Shown: positions 25,139 to 34,409, counted from the stretch's first letter. The stretch: 64,000 bases of DNA from Lachnospiraceae bacterium (GCA_910575275.1 CAJTEE010000002.1:186001-250000), one strand, 5' to 3'. A program made the numbers and translations. Notes: generated by a model not told the origin, from the letters alone.

Positions 25139-26740
25139 TTGGAAAGAACGGGAAAAAGCACCATTGAGACGGTGAAGGGAAAAGGAAAACGGGGCTTGCT
25201 GCGGCTTGTGTTTGGGCGTACGACATTCTTCGTATTGTTTACGCTTCTTCAGGCGGCAGTGCTGGTTTGGATCTATCTGTGGCTGGACAACAAGTACCGC
25301 GCCTACGGCTATGGGCTTTTTAATCTGGTCGGGGCAATCCTGGCCGTCAAGATCTTAAACGAGAAGCAGAATGCGAGCTTTAAGATGGCATGGCTTGTCG
25401 TTGTGCTTTTGTTTCCGGTATTCGGCGGCCTGTTTTATCTGTTTGTCCAGTTCCAGCTTGAGACGAAGGTGCTGGCGGCCAAGATCCGGGACATCGACGG
25501 ACGAACCGGGCATTATCTGGTGCAGAGTCAGGCCGTCTACGAGGAGCTGGAAAAAAAGAGCCCGCAGAGCACAAATCTCTGCAGGTATCTCGGTGAACGG
25601 TGCAGATTTCCCGTGTACGGGAGGACTCATGTACGCTATTATCCGCTCGGAGAGGACTTTTTTGCGGAGCTGCTGCCGAAGCTTCGGGAGGCCGAACGCT
25701 TTATTTTCCTGGAATATTTTATCATCGCGCCCGGCGTCATGTGGGACTCCGTTTTAAAGATCCTGGAGGAGAAGGCAGCGGCGGGTGTGGAGGTACGTGT
25801 GCTGTATGACGGTATGAACTCCTTCTCCAATCTTCCGCATGATTATCCGAAGGAGCTGGAGGCAAAGGGGATCCGCTGCCGCGTCTTTAACCCGATCCGC
25901 CCGGCAATCTCCACGAGCCAGAACAACCGGGACCATCGGAAGATCCTGATTATTGACGGGCATAAGGCCTATACAGGCGGCCTGAATCTGGCAGATGAGT
26001 ACATCAACCGAAAGGTGCGTTTCGGTCATTGGAAGGACAATGCGGTGGAGCTTCAGGGGGATGCGGTCAAAAGCTTTACGGTGATGTTTTTAAAAATGTG
26101 GGATGTATGTGTACGGAAGCTCGAATATGCCTGCGATTACAGCCTATATCTGAATGTCGGGACAGAGGCGCCCATATCTGTGCTTGGCAAAGAGGGCTTC
26201 GTGATTCCGTTTTCCGACAGCCCGTTAGACAATGAACCTGTAGGACACCGGGTCTATCTGGATATCATTTACCAGGCACGGAAATATCTGTACATCATGA
26301 CGCCGTATCTGATTCTGGATGACGATATGTCTACAGCGCTCAACTATGCGGCCAGGCGGGGCGTTGACGTCGTGATTGTCATGCCGCATATCCCGGATAA
26401 AAAGTATGCGTTTATGCTGGCGCACACGTATTATCCGGAGTTGATCGAGGCCGGAGTGAAGATTTACGAGTATCTGCCAGGCTTTGTCCATTCCAAGACA
26501 TTTTTGAGCGACGGAGAGCAGGCTGTGGTCGGCTCGATCAACCTGGATTTCAGAAGCCAGTATTTGAATTTTGAGAGTGCTGTCTATCTGTGCCAGAACC
26601 CGGCGATCGAGGAAATCCGCGCGGATTTTGAAGACACACTGAAAAAATGCGTGCGGATGACGACGGAGAGTTGCGAGGCGTTGCCGTTTGTACACCGGTT
26701 CCTGGGATCGACCCTGCGGCTGATCGCGCCGCTCATGTAG
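25139..26740 (+). CDS. cls: Cardiolipin synthase
   Basis: The 533-residue protein condenses two phosphatidylglycerols to cardiolipin. It has two or three N-terminal membrane segments (FFVLFTLLQAAVLVWIYLWL and the next pair), then two phospholipase-D domains whose active-site HxKxxxxD motifs are HRKILIID (near residues 264-271) and HSKTFLSD (near 450-457), each followed by the usual GG/GS. TTG start at 25139 with AAAGGGA upstream. Probably read through from metY, since no terminator or promoter lies between. Confidence 0.9.
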   Translation: MERTGKSTIETVKGKGKRGLLRLVFGRTTFFVLFTLLQAAVLVWIYLWLDNKYRAYGYGLFNLVGAILAVKILNEKQNASFKMAWLVVVLLFPVFGGLFYLFVQFQLETKVLAAKIRDIDGRTGHYLVQSQAVYEELEKKSPQSTNLCRYLGERCRFPVYGRTHVRYYPLGEDFFAELLPKLREAERFIFLEYFIIAPGVMWDSVLKILEEKAAAGVEVRVLYDGMNSFSNLPHDYPKELEAKGIRCRVFNPIRPAISTSQNNRDHRKILIIDGHKAYTGGLNLADEYINRKVRFGHWKDNAVELQGDAVKSFTVMFLKMWDVCVRKLEYACDYSLYLNVGTEAPISVLGKEGFVIPFSDSPLDNEPVGHRVYLDIIYQARKYLYIMTPYLILDDDMSTALNYAARRGVDVVIVMPHIPDKKYAFMLAHTYYPELIEAGVKIYEYLPGFVHSKTFLSDGEQAVVGSINLDFRSQYLNFESAVYLCQNPAIEEIRADFEDTLKKCVRMTTESCEALPFVHRFLGSTLRLIAPLM

Positions 26741-26773
26741 CCGGTTCCGATGCGGTACAGGACGTCGTATCCT

Positions 26774-27397
26774 TTATACAAAGGCGTTATAAAGGCGCAT
26801 TTCGTATAGCATGCGATAGATCTTATCGGGATAGAGCCCGATGTACTCGTCAAGCTGGGGTTGGGTGAGAGCCGTTTCCTGGATATAGTCAAACAGGATA
26901 TCCGCGCAGGCAGAGGGGGCTTCATCGGCATATTCGTCCACATCCTTTAAAAGGTCAAGGAACTGCAGAATCTGATAATTGTCGTCTGTCACCGTTACGC
27001 GGGGGCGGCGGAGGATGATCTCCTGCCCGCCGATCTGAATCTCACGGTATTTGCCGCCGGCACGGTTGGATACGATCTCGAGGACATACGGGGCCTGCGC
27101 GCGGAGGCCGAGCTGGTTGGCGAAGGTATGACCGGAGTAATAGCCTTCGATCTGTTTACAGCGCCAGACATATTTGTAGTAGGCGACCAGGGAGGGGGAG
27201 AGAGGAGGCGTGGCGCCATCCTCCGACGGGGCAGGGAAGTAATAGACGCCGGCCTCATAGCGAAGGAGCTTTCCTGCATCGCAGAGCATTTTAAATGACT
27301 GCCGGAGACTCGTGTCGCTGACAGAGGGGAGTTTGATGTCAGAGAGGAAGATTGGTTCATCGGTTTCGTAATGGTCTAAGAGGTATTGGTACAGCAT
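26774..27397 (-). CDS. AbiEi-like antitoxin/regulator (DUF6088-type), apparently orphan
   Basis: The 207-residue protein begins with a winged-helix region (residues 1-55: LSDIKLPSVSDTSLRQSFKML then KLLRYEAGVYYFP), followed by the body block GYYSGHTFANQLGLRAQAP typical of DUF6088/AbiEi-like proteins. In AbiE type IV systems AbiEi is the antitoxin and repressor, and the nucleotidyltransferase toxin AbiEii follows it. Here the downstream side is the convergent cls gene, so no toxin partner is present. ATG start with AGGAGG upstream. It could be a solitary regulator or the remaining half of a system. Confidence 0.6.
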   Translation of the reverse strand: MLYQYLLDHYETDEPIFLSDIKLPSVSDTSLRQSFKMLCDAGKLLRYEAGVYYFPAPSEDGATPPLSPSLVAYYKYVWRCKQIEGYYSGHTFANQLGLRAQAPYVLEIVSNRAGGKYREIQIGGQEIILRRPRVTVTDDNYQILQFLDLLKDVDEYADEAPSACADILFDYIQETALTQPQLDEYIGLYPDKIYRMLYEMRLYNAFV

Positions 27398-27520
27398 GGA
27401 AAATTCCTCCTAACGGATCGTTGAAATGGATTTCTAAATGTGTTAAGATTAGAATAACATAAATGAGACAAGAGAGTCAATAGGTGTTATTTATAAAGTG
27501 AATGAAGCCGGTACATTTGA

Positions 27521-27702
27521 GTTACTGTTCACATAGGTCTGCGCACTTGCTGCGCCGACCGTGCGAAAGGCTGGGCTTGCGAGCAAAAATCTCTCTATAC
27601 TCCGTTTCGATCGGTCCTTGACAAGCGCCACTGGCGCTTAAGACTGCCGAAGGCAATTTGCATGGATTTTTGTATGCTGCTGTGAACGGAGTGAACAGTA
27701 AC
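27521..27702 (-). mobile_element. MITE-like element, copy B (182 bp)
   Basis: The ends GTTACTGTTCAC (27521-27532) and GTGAACAGTAAC (27691-27702) are perfect twelve-base inverted repeats. The octamer ACATTTGA flanks both sides exactly (27513-27520 and 27703-27710). Relative to copies A and C the element is inverted. Shared inner blocks on the minus strand include CAGCAGCATACAAAAATCCA and CGAAACGGAGT. No transposase frame is present. This is the best-preserved copy at its ends. Confidence 0.85.
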
Positions 27703-27744
27703 ACATTTGATGACAGGAGCGTGGAGCCCAGGACAGGGAGCAGT

Positions 27745-28137
27745 ATGAAAAACTCCAAAATTACGGAAGGAAGCGGTATTGTCAGTACCAATGAAAGAAT
27801 AACTCTTTATCATGGTTCAAAATCGGGAATTCATGGTGCTATTATGCCTGCAAGCCGGAGGTACTGTGATTTTGGAAAAGGTTTTTATATGGGAACCGAC
27901 TGAACTCAGCCGCTTACTTTAATTTGCAACTACCCGAATGCCAAAATTTATACATTATGTGTTGACCTGTCAGGTCTTAGAATTTTTGATGTGGATGTGG
28001 GATTGGACTGGGCATTATTAATCTCATATAATCGTGGTAAGCTGGAGGCAGCAAAATATTTACCGGTCTATAATCGTTTGGCTGATTTTAGCAGAGACTG
28101 TGATGTGATAATGGTTATATTGCAAACGATTGTTTGA
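27745..28137 (+). pseudogene. Decayed DUF3990-type protein
   Basis: Starting at ATG 27745 the frame reads LYHGSKSGIHGAIMPASR and DFGKGFYMGTD, the DUF3990 opening that resembles ADP-ribosyltransferase folds. TGA at 27901-27903 interrupts it where Arg (CGA) would be expected; the same frame then continues with TQPLTLICNYPNAKIYTL and the DFSRDCDVIM block. At about 28112 one base appears missing (expected IMGYIAND), and the C-terminus is absent. It was probably a toxin-like protein; now it is inactive unless the stop is read through. Confidence 0.65.
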
Positions 28138-28492
28138 ACTTGCACAAAAAAACGGATATGACTGCCCGGCGTTCATAGAAGCTTTTATGACCAGCAGGGC
28201 CGCTGCTCTTGATGATTTCTATGATTGGCTGCAATGGGCAGGAGAGGAATACATTCTGGAGGAGCTGGACGATGAAATAGGCGGACTTAAGAGAGCCGGT
28301 ACGATTTATACGGCGGAAGTCATGCACTGGACAGGATACGTCTATCGGTATTGGCACTACTACACAAATGAATGCAGCCGTGAAATATATAAAATTGCGG
28401 ATGCAGAAACAATGAACGAATGCTGGCTTGGATTCCACACGTTTGATGTCGAGATGGCCATTAATGATTTAAAAGAGATCTATAATTCTTAG
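28130..28492 (+). pseudogene. Truncated partner gene fused to the DUF3990 remnant
   Basis: The 120-codon frame begins FELAQKNGYDCPAFIEAF and ends MAINDLKEIYNS. The middle block MHWTGYVYRYWHYYT is distinctive of small Clostridial proteins encoded after DUF3990-like genes. The only start is TTG 28130 without a ribosome binding site, and the beginning of the protein seems to be missing, as if a deletion joined it to the preceding gene. I infer that it was the antitoxin or immunity partner; that assignment is tentative. Confidence 0.45.
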
Positions 28493-28496
28493 CTTC

Positions 28497-28526
28497 TCCG
28501 CATGGACTTGTTCCGTGCGGATTTTT
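28497..28526 (+). terminator. Terminator after the decayed pair
   Basis: TCCGCATGGA (28497-28506) pairs with TCCGTGCGGA (28512-28521) with one G-T pair, followed by TTTTT. Confidence 0.8.
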
Positions 28527-28722
28527 ATATGCAGGCCCACATGGAGGAATATGCTGCTAAGGCGGGGTGTGGGCCGCACGGCGGGCAGGGGGAAGTCTTC
28601 GCTGTGCGCCCGGAAAAAGCCCCCCTGAAAGTTTGGAAATTTTTCACAGGATTTCACAAAATCAACACATTCGTCTGGTAATCTTTAGGCGGCAAAACGA
28701 AAATTGAGAGGAGGCACATGGG

Positions 28723-29814
28723 ATGCAGGGAAGGAAAATGGCAGCGCTTGCGATTGTGTGTGCGGTTTCGACAGGAGCGGTGACGAGCACGTATGCGGCG
28801 AGTTCCACCTTTGAGATGAGGAGAAAGGTGGTCAGCCTTTTAGGAATCCTGACGACGAGCAGTCTGAACGAGAATGTGACAAGGCAGGAATTTGCCAGGA
28901 TGCTTGTGCGGGCGTCGGAATACCGGAATCTGACGAAGACGGGCAGCAACGTTGCCGTTTTTGCGGATGTGGCAAGTACAGGCGAGTACGCTTCCGAGAT
29001 CCGGACGGCAGCGGCCAATGACTGGATGAGCGGCTATCTGGGCGGGAGCTTTAAACCGGAGGAGCCTGTGACCATGCGGGATGCAACGAAGGCGGTGTTA
29101 GGACTCCTCGGCTATACGAACGAGGATTTTTCGGGAAACTTAAAGGAGAGCCGCCGGGCAAAATTTGTTTCCTTATCTCTGGATTCCAATCTGTACCGGG
29201 AGGAAGACGAGGTTCTGACGAGAGAGGACTGCATCAACCTGTTTTATAATCTTATGAAGGCGGAGATGAAAGGCGGCGGCCAGTACGGCAGCCGGGTATT
29301 TGAACTGACGTATAACGCGGATGGCGAGGTCAACACTTCCTCGATTCTCGACAACAGCCTGCGCGGGCCGAGGATTTTAAACCGGAGCAGCAGGAATTTA
29401 AAGAGCCTGGTTCCCTTCGCGCTGCGGGATGCGACCATGTTTTTAAACGGGGAGGCGGCCAGTGAGGGGGAAATCAACGACAGCGCCACAGTGATCTATT
29501 ACCATGAGGAGACGAAGATGATTTTCGCCTACTCCGATGACGGTGAGAATAAGGGCGCGACGAAGGGGCGCATCAAGGCGATTTATTATGATTCCACGGA
29601 CCCGTTTACGCCGGTGCGCGTGGTTTTAAATACGTACCATCAGGATAACGCGGACGATGGAGACGAGTTTAAATTGACGAGCTCGGAGATTCAATACTTG
29701 TTTTCGGTTTACGGGGAGTTTGAGGTCGGAGACGATGTGGCGCTTGTATGGGAAAAGAGCGGCAGCGAGGAAAATGCGGCGTACACCGTGGTTGACGTCG
29801 TCGGAGATTATTGA
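28723..29814 (+). CDS. S-layer-homology domain protein
   Basis: The 363-residue exported protein has a signal peptide (MAALAIVCAVSTGAVTSTYA, cut near AAS) and at least two SLH repeats: TRQEFARMLVRASEY with VFADVASTGEYASEI, and ANDWMSGYLGGSFKPEEPVTMRDA in part. SLH domains bind pyruvylated secondary cell-wall polymers. The C-terminal half is a beta-rich domain of unknown type. It lies thirteen bases before the membrane-fusion gene and in the same direction, so it is probably part of the export machine as a wall anchor. ATG start with GAGGAGG upstream. Confidence 0.75.
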   Translation: MQGRKMAALAIVCAVSTGAVTSTYAASSTFEMRRKVVSLLGILTTSSLNENVTRQEFARMLVRASEYRNLTKTGSNVAVFADVASTGEYASEIRTAAANDWMSGYLGGSFKPEEPVTMRDATKAVLGLLGYTNEDFSGNLKESRRAKFVSLSLDSNLYREEDEVLTREDCINLFYNLMKAEMKGGGQYGSRVFELTYNADGEVNTSSILDNSLRGPRILNRSSRNLKSLVPFALRDATMFLNGEAASEGEINDSATVIYYHEETKMIFAYSDDGENKGATKGRIKAIYYDSTDPFTPVRVVLNTYHQDNADDGDEFKLTSSEIQYLFSVYGEFEVGDDVALVWEKSGSEENAAYTVVDVVGDY

Positions 29815-29827
29815 GGGAGCTTGATAA

Positions 29828-31762
29828 ATGGGAATGGAAGAAACAAAAACAAAAAGGAAACGCAGAAGGAGGGGGAAAAGGCTCCTTTTTAGCAGCATAA
29901 TCGTACTTGTCGTGTTGATCAGCGTGCTTTTCTATATGAGAAATCAGCGGGCGAAGACGGCCGCGGCGCAGGGATCCTCGGTTCAGACGGCGGCAGTGAG
30001 GCGGATGGACATCACATCCGAGCTCACGGCCTCTAGCTCGCTCTCGCCGAAAGATACGTATGAGGTGACCTCGCTTGTTGAGGGAGAGATTCTGGAAGCG
30101 GATTTTGAGGAGGGCGATGTGGTCGAGAAGGGGCAGGTGCTTTACCGGATCGATGCGTCCTCGATGGAGAGCGATCTGAGCACGGCGCAGACCTCGCTCG
30201 TGCGTGCGCAGGAGAGCGTGGCGTCGGCGAAGGAGGAGTACGGGGAAGCAGCCTCAAAGCTTTCCGGCAACAGCTATAAATCCACGGCCTCCGGCTATAT
30301 ACAGACGCTTTATGTAAAAGAAGGCGACAAGGTGAGCGGCGGCACGAAGCTTGCCGACCTTTACGACGATTCGGTCATGAAGCTGACGGTCCCGTTTTTG
30401 ACTGCGGAGGCGGAGCAGATCGCTCCGGAGATGACCGCTGTGCTGACCTTGGAGGACACAGGAGAGCAGCTTGAGGGAACGGTCACGAATGTGAGCAGCC
30501 TGGAGATCTCGCTGTCGGGCGGCCGGCTGGTGAAGAATGTGACGATCGAGACGGCAAATCCGGGCGGCCTGACCATAAAGACACAGGCGACGGCGCAGAT
30601 CGGAGATTTTATCTGCGGCGCCGAGGGGACGTTTGAGGCTAAGACGGAATCGGTACTGTCTGCGGATCTTTCAGGGAACCAGGCGCTGGAGGTTGAGAGC
30701 CTTTTGGTGGCCGAGGGAAGCTTTGTTGAGGCCGGAACAGCGATTTTTACGGCCACGGAACAGTCGGCGAGGAAGTACATAAAAAATTTTGAGGACAGCT
30801 TAAACGCCGCAAACGACAGCCTGGAGAACGCGAAAAACAAGCTGGGCAATACGCAGGACAGCATTGAGGACTATACGATTACGGCGCCGATTTCCGGCAC
30901 GATCGTAACGAAGAATTCGAAGGCGGGAGATAAGATCAGCCGAAATTCCGGGAGCTCTACGGCGATGGCGGTCATCTATGATCTGTCGGCGATGAGCCTT
31001 GAGATGTCGGTCGATGAGCTGGACGTCAGTGCGGTAAAGGTCGGGCAGTCTGTGGAGATCACGGCGGACGCCGCAGAGGGCGAAACATTTACGGGGACTG
31101 TGACGAATGTGAGCCTGCAGGGCAGCTATTCCAACGGGGTAACGAATTATCCGGTGACGGTGACGCTTGACGAGACCGGGGAGCTGCGGCCGGGTATGAA
31201 TGTGGATGCGAAAATTATCCTGGACAGCTCCGAGCAGACCTTGTGTATTCCGGCCGGGGCATTGCTGCGCGGAAACCGGGTGTATGTAAAAGACACGGAG
31301 ACCGGTTCCCGAAAAAAGGAGTCCGGGACCGGAACGGGGGCGGAAGAAAAGGAGAAGATCGACCAGGAGGAAAGCGGGTCGGAAAGAAGGCGGGAGGCCG
31401 ACCAGGAGCCGGAAGAAGGGCAGGTGACCGAACGGCCGGATACGACGGAAGGCGGCCGGGAGGGGGAATCGGAAAATCGGACGGAAAACAGCCGGGAGAG
31501 CGGCGGAAAAACCGGCCGGGATTCGAATGCTCCGGATGGCTTTCATGTTGTTTCGGTGGAGACCGGAATCATCAACGACGACTATGTAGAGATTTTGTCC
31601 GGGCTTTCTGAGGGAGACGAGGTTTATGTGGATCCGAATGCGGGCAGCACGGCGAACACCTGGCAGATGATGGGGCCGGGCGGCATGGGAGGTCCCGGCG
31701 GTATGGGAGGCCCCGGCGGAGGAAACAACGGCCGGGGAGGAGCTCCCGGCGGAAGGCGATAA
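29828..31762 (+). CDS. HlyD/MacA-type membrane fusion protein
   Basis: The 644-residue protein has a basic N-terminus and one membrane anchor (LLFSSIIVLVVLISVLFYM). Two biotinyl-lipoyl-like halves flank coiled-coil segments (VVEKGQVLYRIDASSMESDL near 97-116 and the second near 345-375). Residues about 495-575 are an inserted Glu/Arg/Gly-rich disordered stretch, and the C-terminus is a GPGGMGG repeat tail. Both are unusual for the family. It is the adaptor of the MacB-like ABC exporter that follows. In a monoderm cell it would reach toward the wall, where the SLH protein may receive it. Confidence 0.85.
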   Translation: MGMEETKTKRKRRRRGKRLLFSSIIVLVVLISVLFYMRNQRAKTAAAQGSSVQTAAVRRMDITSELTASSSLSPKDTYEVTSLVEGEILEADFEEGDVVEKGQVLYRIDASSMESDLSTAQTSLVRAQESVASAKEEYGEAASKLSGNSYKSTASGYIQTLYVKEGDKVSGGTKLADLYDDSVMKLTVPFLTAEAEQIAPEMTAVLTLEDTGEQLEGTVTNVSSLEISLSGGRLVKNVTIETANPGGLTIKTQATAQIGDFICGAEGTFEAKTESVLSADLSGNQALEVESLLVAEGSFVEAGTAIFTATEQSARKYIKNFEDSLNAANDSLENAKNKLGNTQDSIEDYTITAPISGTIVTKNSKAGDKISRNSGSSTAMAVIYDLSAMSLEMSVDELDVSAVKVGQSVEITADAAEGETFTGTVTNVSLQGSYSNGVTNYPVTVTLDETGELRPGMNVDAKIILDSSEQTLCIPAGALLRGNRVYVKDTETGSRKKESGTGTGAEEKEKIDQEESGSERRREADQEPEEGQVTERPDTTEGGREGESENRTENSRESGGKTGRDSNAPDGFHVVSVETGIINDDYVEILSGLSEGDEVYVDPNAGSTANTWQMMGPGGMGGPGGMGGPGGGNNGRGGAPGGRR

Positions 31763-31773
31763 GGGAGATTTTT

Positions 31774-32502
31774 ATGACAGAAGCGGCAGGAAAGGAAAAA
31801 GAGCCTCTGATTTCGTTACGGGGCATCCACAAGATCTATTATATGGGTGACGAGGAGGTACGGGCAAACGACGGGATCGACTTAGAGATCCGGGAAGGGG
31901 AATTTGTGGCGATCGTCGGAAAGTCCGGAAGCGGCAAATCAACGCTCATGAATATCATCGGCGCGCTCGACGTCCCGACTGACGGAGAATACTGCCTGGG
32001 CGGCCAGGATGTGAGTGACATGACGGACAATGAGCTCGCCGAGATCCGCAACCGCATGATCGGCTTTGTATTTCAGCAGTATAATCTGCTGCCAAAGCTG
32101 AATCTTCTGGAAAATGTGGAGCTTCCGCTCCTCTATGCAGGGTTAGATGCAAAGGAGCGGAGGGAGAAGGCGCTCGCGTCGCTTGAGAGGGTCGGGCTCA
32201 AGGAAAAATGGCGCAATTATCCGAACCAGCTTTCCGGCGGCCAGCAGCAGCGCGTCTCGATCGCCAGGGCATTGGCGGGAAATCCGTCTTTGATCCTGGC
32301 CGACGAGCCGACCGGCGCCCTGGATTCGAAGACTGGGCGCGAGGTGCTTGATTTTTTAAAGAAGCTCAACGAAGACGGCAATACGATCGTCATGATCACG
32401 CATGACAATGCGATCGCCGTTGAGGCGCGGCGCGTGGTGCGGATCCATGACGGGCAGATCAATTTTGACGGAGATGTGAAAGACTATGCTGCAATCCTTT
32501 AA
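31774..32502 (+). CDS. MacB-type ABC transporter ATPase
   Basis: The 242-residue protein has Walker [10 protein letters not shown], the signature LSGGQQQR and Walker [14 protein letters not shown], in the LolD/MacB subfamily that drives mechanotransmission rather than substrate passage. ATG start; the stop lies within the permease gene (17-base overlap), so the two are coupled. Third gene of the SLH-MFP-ATPase-permease operon. Confidence 0.9.
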   Translation: MTEAAGKEKEPLISLRGIHKIYYMGDEEVRANDGIDLEIREGEFVAIVGKSGSGKSTLMNIIGALDVPTDGEYCLGGQDVSDMTDNELAEIRNRMIGFVFQQYNLLPKLNLLENVELPLLYAGLDAKERREKALASLERVGLKEKWRNYPNQLSGGQQQRVSIARALAGNPSLILADEPTGALDSKTGREVLDFLKKLNEDGNTIVMITHDNAIAVEARRVVRIHDGQINFDGDVKDYAAIL

Positions 32503-33670
32503 GATGGCCTTAAAAAGTATATGGGGCAACAAAATGCGCTCATTTCTCACGATGCTTGGTATCATCATTGGCGTGGCATCTGTGATTATTCTCGTGAGCA
32601 TCGTAAACGGCTACATGTCCTATATGGTGGAGAGCTTTACCAGTATGGGTGTGAACCGGATCACGGTGCGCTATACCGCGCTGCCGTCCCGAAGTATTGA
32701 TGTGGACGAATTTTATGATTTTTATGAGGAAAACGGGGAACTGTTCGAGAGCATGTCGCCGAACGTATCCGTAAATGTGACGGTTAAGCACGGAACGGAT
32801 GCAATGGAACAGACTTCGGTAACCGGATGCAGCGAGGAATACCTGGATATCATGGGATATGAACTGGAGTGCGGGCGAAATCTGTTGTACTCGGATATGG
32901 CTGCCAGACAGAAGGTGGCGGTTGTCGGGGCCTACGTGGCGTCGGAGCTTTATGGCAGTCTCGAAAATGCGCTCGGCGAGACGGTCAAGCTGAACGGGGA
33001 CGGTTACACGATCGTAGGAGTGATCGAACGGCAGACAGAGGAAACGTCTGATTTTTCCGACGGCTGCGACGACGATTTCGTCTGGCTTCCGTATTCGCGG
33101 GCAGTGAAAATGTCACGGAATGCGAGCATAACAAATTATATTTTTACGTCCCGGGATATCAGCCAGTCCGGCACATGTACGGATACGCTGAAGGCGTTTT
33201 TGCAAGAGAAGATGAAAAGCGACAGCCTGTACTCGGTGACGGCGATGAGCGCATTGATGGATTCTTTAAATGAGCAGATCGCCATGATGTCAATGATGCT
33301 TGGCGGGATCGCGGGGATTTCTCTGCTGGTCGCAGGCGTCGGCGTCATGAATATTATGCTGGTATCGGTGACGGAGCGCACGCGGGAGATCGGCATTCGG
33401 AAGGCCCTGGGGGCAAAGCGCAGCGTGATCTTACAGCAGTTCGTGATCGAGGCGGCTGTCACCAGCACAATCGGCGGCATAGTGGGAATTGCGTTCGGTT
33501 CGCTTGCCAGCGTCGGGATCGGCACACTCATGGGGATCGACGCACCTCCGACGGCGACGGCCGTACTCGTCTCCTTTACGGTATCGGTCGGCATCGGGCT
33601 TTTATTTGGCTATGCACCGGCGAGCCGTGCGGCGCGGTTAAATCCGATCGATGCGCTTCGAAGTGATTGA
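32486..33670 (+). CDS. MacB/FtsX-type ABC permease
   Basis: The 394-residue protein has one membrane segment near the N-terminus (FLTMLGIIIGVASVIILVSI), a periplasmic-type core of about 220 residues, and three membrane segments at the C-terminus around NIMLVSVTERTREIGIRKALGAKR, the FtsX/MacB marker. It pairs with the preceding ATPase and the MFP. Likely exports a peptide, lipid or drug; substrate unknown. The TGA stop overlaps the -35 element of the tag promoter. Confidence 0.9.
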   Translation: MLQSFKMALKSIWGNKMRSFLTMLGIIIGVASVIILVSIVNGYMSYMVESFTSMGVNRITVRYTALPSRSIDVDEFYDFYEENGELFESMSPNVSVNVTVKHGTDAMEQTSVTGCSEEYLDIMGYELECGRNLLYSDMAARQKVAVVGAYVASELYGSLENALGETVKLNGDGYTIVGVIERQTEETSDFSDGCDDDFVWLPYSRAVKMSRNASITNYIFTSRDISQSGTCTDTLKAFLQEKMKSDSLYSVTAMSALMDSLNEQIAMMSMMLGGIAGISLLVAGVGVMNIMLVSVTERTREIGIRKALGAKRSVILQQFVIEAAVTSTIGGIVGIAFGSLASVGIGTLMGIDAPPTATAVLVSFTVSVGIGLLFGYAPASRAARLNPIDALRSD

Positions 33671-33695
33671 CAAACGTATGTTTGTACGGTATGCT
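33667..33695 (+). promoter_or_regulatory. Promoter of tag
   Basis: TTGACA (33667-33672), a 17-base spacer and TATGCT (33690-33695). The hexamers and spacing are the same as in the LexA-controlled polymerase promoter at 4518. Confidence 0.8.
33670..33685 (+). promoter_or_regulatory. LexA-like palindrome in the tag promoter spacer
   Basis: ACAAACGTATGTTTGT has perfect six-base arms around GTAT. It keeps the AAC-N4-GTT core of the Gram-positive SOS box but has A/T in place of the outer G/C. Its place between -35 and -10 of a DNA-repair gene supports LexA control. Confidence 0.6.
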
Positions 33696-33763
33696 GTTTG
33701 TGTGACTGTATCTGGGGCTATATGCCTCTGAGACAGAAGTAGATATAAAAGAGGTGAAAACGA

Positions 33764-34354
33764 ATGCATGATACAAACAAGCAGTCCGTATGTAGATGTA
33801 ACTGGTGTAATTTGAAAAACCCCCTTTATGTGGAATATCATGACAGGGAATGGGGCGTTGCGCAGCATGATGACGCGATGCTGTTCGAACTTTTGATTTT
33901 GGAAAGTTTTCAGGCGGGCCTCTCATGGGAGTGTGTTCTGAATAAACGGCAGAATTTCAGGCGGGCATTCGACGGTTTTGCGTTAGAGAGAATCTGTGGC
34001 TATGATACTAAAAAAATCGAAGCATTAATGGCAGATCCCGGTATCATCCGAAACCGCCGAAAAATCGAAGCGGCTATCAAAAATGCGCGCATTTTCCGGG
34101 CAATCCAACAGGAATATCTCTCCTTTGACGCCTATATCTGGCACTTTACTGATGGCCAAGTCGTCTATGAGACTGGAAAAGCGAGCTCTGAGCTGTCGGA
34201 CCAGATATCCAAAGATTTAAAAAAGCGAGGCATGGGTTTTGTCGGCACAACGATCATCTATGCCTATCTGCAGGCAATCGGTGTGATTCATTCTCACGAC
34301 GAAGAATGCTTCCTATATAAAGAGCAGAGTGATCCTACAACGGATTTTTGTTAA
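33764..34354 (+). CDS. tag: DNA-3-methyladenine glycosylase I
   Basis: The 196-residue enzyme removes 3-methyladenine from DNA. The opening CNWCNLKNPLYVEYHDREWG supplies a zinc-ligand Cys and the DxEWG block; FELLILESFQAGLSW is the base-binding segment; zinc ligands His/Cys recur in IHSHDEECF at the end. Length matches the family. ATG with AAAGAGGTG upstream. Its promoter carries a LexA-like site, which would add it to the SOS regulon. Confidence 0.92.
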   Translation: MHDTNKQSVCRCNWCNLKNPLYVEYHDREWGVAQHDDAMLFELLILESFQAGLSWECVLNKRQNFRRAFDGFALERICGYDTKKIEALMADPGIIRNRRKIEAAIKNARIFRAIQQEYLSFDAYIWHFTDGQVVYETGKASSELSDQISKDLKKRGMGFVGTTIIYAYLQAIGVIHSHDEECFLYKEQSDPTTDFC

Positions 34355-34409
34355 ATAGAGAAGCCTTTCCGCATATACATAACAAAAACAGATAAGAGGA
34401 GAGTAGAGG

